From assembly GCA_030066625.1 (NCBI GenBank), contig JASJBG010000012.1, forward strand, positions 1 through 43,407: 43,407 nucleotides of DNA, given 5' to 3'. A program made the position numbers and the translations under genes. The DNA comes from Woeseiaceae bacterium (lineage in GTDB: Bacteria > Pseudomonadota > Gammaproteobacteria > Steroidobacterales > Woeseiaceae). Below are positions 38,956 to 43,407 of this stretch, one piece after another. The notes under the pieces were generated by a model, which did not search any database, was not told the origin of the DNA, and was given only the letters and a program-made list of their open reading frames with translations. The stretch's first letter is position 1; every line of letters starts with the position of its first letter.

Positions 38956-40366
38956 TCCACGCTGGCTGGTACTTCTGCTGGCCGGTGGCTGCGCCGTCGG
39001 TCCGGACTACGAAACGCCGGAATCGGAATTGCCCGAGACGTTCCTGAACACCGAGATCGCGAGTCCGGACGCACCGACGATGGCCGGACTCTGGCAAAGT
39101 CTCGGTGACGACGAGCTCAACCGGCTCATCGACGCAGCGCTCGACAACAACACGACGATCGCGCAGTCGCTGGCAACGCTCAACGAGACCCGCGCGCTGT
39201 CGAACCTCGCTATCTACAGTTTGCTGCCGACCGTGAACGTGACGGGCAACCTGGAGCGGACCCGGCAGAGTGACGCTGACCCGTTCTCATTCCCCGCCGC
39301 CGGCGTCGTCGAGCGCTATCGCGCCGGCTTCGATGCGACCTGGGAAATCGACCTGTTCGGCTCGCTCCGCCGCCAGTCCGAGGAGATCCACTATCTCGTC
39401 GAGGCCGACGAAGCGTCGCTCTACGCGGTAGAGCTCGCGATCGTCGCCGAGGTGGCGCAGACCTATTTCCAGTGGCAGGGCGATTCGCTGCGGCTCGAGC
39501 TGTTGACGCTCAATCTCGCCAACCAGGCGGAAAGCGTTGCGATCCTGGAAGCCGGGCTCGAGGCCGGCCGCGGCACAGCGCTCGATGTGTCCCGCGCCCG
39601 CGCGCAGGAACGGCAGCTGGCGGCGACGCTGCCAACCGCCGAGGCAAACGTGAAGCGTGCCGAGCAGCGGCTCGCGGTGCTGACCCGAATTCCCGCGGCC
39701 CAGCTTCGGGAGCAGCTCACGCTGCCGGATCGCATGCTCGCGCTGCCGCCGCTCATCGCCGTCGGTACGCCGGCCGACTGGCTCGTGCGCCGCCCGGACG
39801 TACGTGCGGCGGAGCGGCGCCTCGCCGCCGCGACCGCGGACATCGGCGTGCAGACGGCCGAGTTCTACCCGAAGCTCACGCTCGTCGGCGACTTCGGCTG
39901 GACCGGCCAGGATTTATCTGATATCGGCAGCTCGGACGCCGACCGCTGGCAGTTCGCACCCGGTATCTCGTGGCGGATCCTCGACTTCGGCCGCGTCCGC
40001 CAGCGGGTCAAGGCATCCGAGGCGCGCGCGGCCGGCGCTCTCGCCGCCTTTGACGAAGCCTGGCTGGTCGCCATCGAGGAAACCGAGAACGCGCTTGCGA
40101 ACTACCGCGCGACAACCGAGCGGGTTGCGCGCCTCGAAGAGGCGCAGCGCGAGGGCGTTGCGGCAGCGGACCTGGCGCAGCTTCGCTTCGACGTTGGTGC
40201 GGACGACTACCTGTCGGTGCTGGATGCGGACCGCACGCGCATCACGATCGATGACGAGCTGGCGACGGCGCGGACCGATCGCGCAACGGCGCTGGCCGCG
40301 CTTTACAAAGCGCTGGGCGGTGACTTCGCGATGGCGCGCGACGAAAGCCGGGTCGCTACTCGCTGA
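38942..40366 (+). CDS. NodT-family outer-membrane efflux lipoprotein
   Basis: 474-residue TolC-like channel. Signal and lipobox: RWLVLLLAGGCAVGPDYETPE. Two repeated OEP domains have RPDVRAAERRLAAATADIGVQTAEFYP and the matching LTLVGDFGWTG strands. GGGGAGGTGG lies before the start, and it overlaps the permease by 14 bp and the convergent fusion gene by 11 bp. It completes the tripartite pump. Confidence 0.93.
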   Translation: MKRFDPRWLVLLLAGGCAVGPDYETPESELPETFLNTEIASPDAPTMAGLWQSLGDDELNRLIDAALDNNTTIAQSLATLNETRALSNLAIYSLLPTVNVTGNLERTRQSDADPFSFPAAGVVERYRAGFDATWEIDLFGSLRRQSEEIHYLVEADEASLYAVELAIVAEVAQTYFQWQGDSLRLELLTLNLANQAESVAILEAGLEAGRGTALDVSRARAQERQLAATLPTAEANVKRAEQRLAVLTRIPAAQLREQLTLPDRMLALPPLIAVGTPADWLVRRPDVRAAERRLAAATADIGVQTAEFYPKLTLVGDFGWTGQDLSDIGSSDADRWQFAPGISWRILDFGRVRQRVKASEARAAGALAAFDEAWLVAIEETENALANYRATTERVARLEEAQREGVAAADLAQLRFDVGADDYLSVLDADRTRITIDDELATARTDRATALAALYKALGGDFAMARDESRVATR

Positions 40367-41522
40367 GCGTTGCCTCGACGCGGACCTCGACCTCGACGTT
40401 CTGGCCGATCCAGGTCGTGTCGGTCCAGTCGCCGGTGCCCACGTCGAGCGCAAGCCGATCGACGCTGGCCGTGCCGGTCAATACAACTCCCGTATCGGTC
40501 GATTCCACGCTGAAGTCGAGCACGACGGGAGCGCTCTTTCCCTTGATGATCAGCTGACCGTCGGCCGCGTAGCGGCCGTCGTCGAGCGCGCGGAACGCGT
40601 CGGCACGGTACATGGCTTCTGCGTGGTTGGCCGTGTCGAACCACTCGGCCTGCTGGAGCGTCGCATCCCGGTCGCTGTCCGCGGTGTCGACCTCGAGCGT
40701 GTTCACCGTCACGTCGAAGCGGCTCTCGTCGAGTGCCGAGGCGTCGAACTGCAGCGCCGCCGACCAGGAGGGCCAGCGACCCTCGAACTCGCCGCCCGCC
40801 TGGGTTGCACGGAACAGGATGTAGCTCGACGCGTAGTCGATGTTCCAGGTTGGCAGGACAGAGGCCTGCAGCTCACCGACCGGCACGGCGTCGTTTGTTG
40901 AGCCGGCCCCGGTTGCGGCATTGCCGCCACCGATGCGGCCGAGCCCGGCGACGCCGAGCACTATGATGCCTGTGAACAGGCCGACGGTGAGCAGCGACGA
41001 CATGCGCGCCAGCACACCGTCCCGGTCGAAGACGGCGTGCTTCAGCGCCGCGAGGATGTGCACGAGCGCGAACGCAAAGAGCAGTTTCGCGAGTGTCTCG
41101 TGCACGGCCTTGAGCCGAAGCTCGAGCGAGTCGCTGGGCGAAACGAGATCCGGGAACTGGAACAGGTTGAACCAGCTGACCGTATAGGCGGACGCAGAGG
41201 ACATCAGCCAGCCCGACACCGGCATCAGGATCAAAAGGGCGTAGAGGCCCCAGTGACTGACGTGCGAGGCGATCACCTGCCACTGCGCCATTCCGTCCGG
41301 TAGTGGCGGCGGCGGATTCCGGTAGCGCCACACCAGCCTGGCGACGGCAAGCGCGAGGATCGTCATGCCGACCGACTTGTGGTTCGCGTACAGCGCGAGC
41401 TCGGCGATCGTCGAGTCGGCCGAGTCGGCCAGGTTTGCCAGCACGTACTGCAGCACGATCATGCCGGCGACGAGCCAGTGCAGGATACGCGCGGTACGCG
41501 TGTAGCCGATCGTCGCGGACAT
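40356..41522 (-). CDS. cytochrome b561-YceI fusion protein
   Basis: 388 residues. The N-terminal half (about 1-195) is a cytochrome b561-type four-helix membrane domain with heme-ligand candidates His in RILHWLV, NHKSVG, HVSHWGLY and ALVHILAALKH. The C-terminal half (about 210-388) is a YceI-like lipocalin fold that binds an isoprenoid, with the motif WNIDYASSYILFRATQAGGEFEGRW. The fusion puts a quinone- or isoprenoid-binding domain on the periplasmic side of a b-type cytochrome. A role in periplasmic redox balance is an inference. It is followed by a second YceI gene, so the two act together or form a pair. Confidence 0.85.
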   Translation of the reverse strand: MSATIGYTRTARILHWLVAGMIVLQYVLANLADSADSTIAELALYANHKSVGMTILALAVARLVWRYRNPPPPLPDGMAQWQVIASHVSHWGLYALLILMPVSGWLMSSASAYTVSWFNLFQFPDLVSPSDSLELRLKAVHETLAKLLFAFALVHILAALKHAVFDRDGVLARMSSLLTVGLFTGIIVLGVAGLGRIGGGNAATGAGSTNDAVPVGELQASVLPTWNIDYASSYILFRATQAGGEFEGRWPSWSAALQFDASALDESRFDVTVNTLEVDTADSDRDATLQQAEWFDTANHAEAMYRADAFRALDDGRYAADGQLIIKGKSAPVVLDFSVESTDTGVVLTGTASVDRLALDVGTGDWTDTTWIGQNVEVEVRVEATLSE

Positions 41523-41537
41523 GATCTGCTCGGTCTC

Positions 41538-42131
41538 CTACTCTGCCTTGTTGAGCTCGACCTCGATGTGCAGTGTAACCTCGTCGCCGACCGCGGGCGC
41601 GTAGTTGCCGAGACCCCACTCGGAGCGCAGCAGCGTTCCGGTGGCGCTGACGCCGACCGTCGGCATGCCCTTGAACGGGTGCTTGGCAGCCTTGTTGATC
41701 GTAGCCGCAAGCGTTACCGGTTTGGTCGTGCCCTTGATCGTGAGGTCGCCCGTCACGTCGAAGGTGTTATCGCCAGTCGCCGACACGCTCGTTGACGTGA
41801 AGGTGATCTCCGGATGATTCGCGGTATCGAAGTAATTCTCGCCGTTCAGGTGGCCGTTGAACTCTTCGACACGGCTGTCGATGCTCGCGGCGTCGATCGT
41901 CACGCTGATCGTGCTGTTCTCGGGATTATCGCTGTCGAGATCGAGCGTCGTGTCGAAGCGGTTGAAGCCGACGTTCGGGTTCGAGAAGCCGAAATGGCTG
42001 TAGCTGAATAGTACGTAGCCGTGCGTATCGTCGAGTGCGTAGGTGCCCGACGGTGTGGCCGAGAAGTCGGCTGCCGCGTTCAGCGACACGAAGGCGGTCG
42101 CTGCCAGGCCCAGGCGAAGCGCTTGTTTCAT
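41538..42131 (-). CDS. secreted YceI-family protein
   Basis: 197-residue periplasmic isoprenoid-binding protein. Signal peptide 1-21 (KQALRLGLAATAFVSLNAAA), then the YceI fold TYALDDTHGYVLFSYSHFGFSN, and ITFTSTSVSATGDNTFDVTGDLTIKGTTKPVTL. GAGGA lies 8 bases before the ATG at 42131; in-frame upstream ATGs lack a signal peptide. It ends 15 bp before the b561-YceI fusion start on the same strand, so the two are likely co-transcribed. Confidence 0.9.
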   Translation of the reverse strand: MKQALRLGLAATAFVSLNAAADFSATPSGTYALDDTHGYVLFSYSHFGFSNPNVGFNRFDTTLDLDSDNPENSTISVTIDAASIDSRVEEFNGHLNGENYFDTANHPEITFTSTSVSATGDNTFDVTGDLTIKGTTKPVTLAATINKAAKHPFKGMPTVGVSATGTLLRSEWGLGNYAPAVGDEVTLHIEVELNKAE

Positions 42132-42258
42132 AGGAAAATCCTCTGTCAAAAAGACCACCACGATACACGCCGGCAGCATGTCGAAGACACGTGGAATTGT
42201 TTCAACTTGCAACCGCGGAGCGGGACGGCCGGCCGGGAATCCAAATATACTGAAGCTC

Positions 42259-43278
42259 ATGAAACGAGTAACCCTGACACTATTGCTACTGACAGCCGTC
42301 GCATCGACCAGCTACGCCGACGACTGGGGCGCCATCGAACTGCAGGGACGCACGGTCGAGCCGGGATCCAAAGCGAGGTTTCCGTTCATTCCGGATCAGT
42401 CGTTCGAGGCGACCTATCTCAACATGCCCGTGTTCGTCGCCCGCGGCGCGGAGCCGGGGCCGACGCTGTGCATTACGGCCGGCATACACGGCGACGAGCT
42501 GAACGGTGTCGAAGTGGCACGCCGCGCCTTCTCAGAGGTGGACACCGAGAGTATGCGCGGCACGCTGATCGCGCTGCCTGCCATCAACGCCGAGGGCGTA
42601 CGCACCGGCAATCGCTACCTGTCCGATCGGCGCGACCTGAACCGCGCCTTTCCCGGCCGCGCGGGCGGGAGCGTTGCGTCGCTGATTGCGTACTCGGTGT
42701 TCGAAGTGGTGCAAAGCTGTGATGCCCTCGTCGACCTGCACACGGCGTCGAACAATCGCACCAACCTGCCGCAGATACGCGCCGATATCTCGGACCCGGA
42801 GATTCGCGAACTGGCCGTCCATTTCGGGCTCGGTATCGTCGTCGCCGGCAAAGGCCCCGACGGCAGCCTGCGCCGCGAGGCGGCCAAGGCCGGCATCCCG
42901 GCAATCATCTACGAGGCCGGTGAACCCTACCGATTCCAGGAGCACGAGGTGGAGCGCGGCGTCGAGGGTGTCAGGAACGTCATGGCCCACCTGGACATGA
43001 CCGATCGTGCGGATGTCGAGATTCCAGATACCCGCGTCTACGAGAGAACCCGCTGGATCCGGGCGAGGACGGGACAAGGAGGCTTCTTCTTTCCGTCGGC
43101 GGGGCTCGGCGACATCGTCGAGGCCGGCCAGCGCCTGGGACGTATCGTCGACCCGCTGACCGATGAGTCATTCGACGTCGTGTCGACGATTCCGGGTGAG
43201 GTCGTCGGCATGGCCGTGCCACAGCCCGTGCTCTCGGGCTACGCGCTCTTTCATGTGGCGTGGCACACCAACGACTGA
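42259..43278 (+). CDS. exported succinylglutamate desuccinylase/aspartoacylase-family hydrolase
   Basis: 339-residue zinc hydrolase (M14-like). Signal peptide MKRVTLTLLLLTAVASTSYA. Zinc ligands are His and Glu in AGIHGDELNG and His in ALVDLHTASN. The catalytic Glu is near IIYEAGEP, and a C-terminal beta-rich region (IPGEVVGMAVPQPV) follows. Family members remove an acyl group from an amino acid or related amide. The exported form is less common than the cytoplasmic AstE/AspA. Substrate unknown. Confidence 0.82.
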   Translation: MKRVTLTLLLLTAVASTSYADDWGAIELQGRTVEPGSKARFPFIPDQSFEATYLNMPVFVARGAEPGPTLCITAGIHGDELNGVEVARRAFSEVDTESMRGTLIALPAINAEGVRTGNRYLSDRRDLNRAFPGRAGGSVASLIAYSVFEVVQSCDALVDLHTASNNRTNLPQIRADISDPEIRELAVHFGLGIVVAGKGPDGSLRREAAKAGIPAIIYEAGEPYRFQEHEVERGVEGVRNVMAHLDMTDRADVEIPDTRVYERTRWIRARTGQGGFFFPSAGLGDIVEAGQRLGRIVDPLTDESFDVVSTIPGEVVGMAVPQPVLSGYALFHVAWHTND

Positions 43279-43284
43279 GGCGCG

Positions 43285-43407
43285 TTAACGCTTGTAGCGC
43301 CTGCCGGTCAGCCACATGATGACGCCGAACACCGACGTTGCGGCGCCGTATCCAATCAGGACGCTACCGTTCTCCGCGGCGTAGACACCGGCGATCATCG
43401 AGCCGAT
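43285..43407 (-). CDS. C-terminal end of an unidentified membrane protein (partial)
   Basis: The minus strand ends with about 40 codons and a TAA (43285-43287). The tail reads as hydrophobic, ending in GVIMWLTGRRYKR, and its start lies beyond the window. It could be a transporter or a small inner-membrane protein. No domain can be recognised from this fragment. Confidence 0.55.
   Translation of the reverse strand: MGSMIAGVYAAENGSVLIGYGAATSVFGVIMWLTGRRYKR

Overview
The window is GC-rich DNA from a Gram-negative bacterium, most likely a marine or soil gammaproteobacterium (Woeseiaceae, Steroidobacterales or Xanthomonadales-like). The assignment is an inference from the TonB-dependent receptor, tripartite RND pump, NodT-type outer-membrane lipoprotein, sigma-54/NtrC promoter signature, CRP-type operators and cytochrome b561/YceI genes. 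No 16S rRNA or ribosomal protein gene is present to fix the taxonomy.

Layout. (1) 1-1810 is a small accessory patch beside a tRNA-Arg(CCG) gene: three copies of a hairpin-rich repeat, a strong terminator, and an IS481-family element whose transposase has lost the first catalytic Asp. (2) 2041-5346 holds a secreted PQQ-type sugar dehydrogenase, a TorF-family putative porin with a textbook sigma-54 promoter and two upstream NtrC-like sites, and an opine dehydrogenase-like enzyme. (3) 5446-23240 is the main accessory block, a catabolic gene set that I infer to be one LacI-controlled regulon. It holds a TonB receptor, a Tat-exported sulfatase, three NTF2/SnoaL-like proteins (five domains), a histidinol-dehydrogenase paralogue, a bicupin, a COG3618-type amidohydrolase, an HpcH/HpaI-type aldolase, a MetE-C-like methyltransferase, an alpha/beta hydrolase, the LacI regulator, an SDR, a sodium:solute symporter and a lipoprotein hydrolase. 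Four near-identical palindromic sites (core TGCATTCG) lie in three promoter regions: upstream of the receptor, in the bicupin/SnoaL divergent region, and between lacI and the SDR gene. I cannot name the substrate. Sulfate-ester removal, uptake, oxidation, lactone opening and aldol cleavage to small keto acids is a reasonable outline. (4) 23305-32769 is a cyclic-di-GMP block: two EAL proteins with degenerate GGDEF domains, then a two-component-type beta-propeller diguanylate cyclase whose stop codon overlaps the start of a secreted subtilisin-like protease with a WTDG-repeat tail. Both transcription units have a perfect CRP-type site upstream. (5) 32817-40366 has a ferredoxin-NADP-reductase-like flavoprotein, divergent from a TetR-RND efflux operon with a 30-bp perfect palindrome at its promoter. 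(6) 40356-43407 carries a cytochrome b561-YceI fusion, a secreted YceI protein, an aspartoacylase-like exported hydrolase and the end of an unidentified membrane protein.

How the parts fit together. The regulatory sites suggest three nutrient inputs: nitrogen (NtrC on the porin), a specific carbon source (LacI on the catabolic block) and a cAMP/CRP-like signal (on the c-di-GMP genes). The assignments of regulators to sites are inferences from site sequence and position; the sites themselves are read directly from the DNA.
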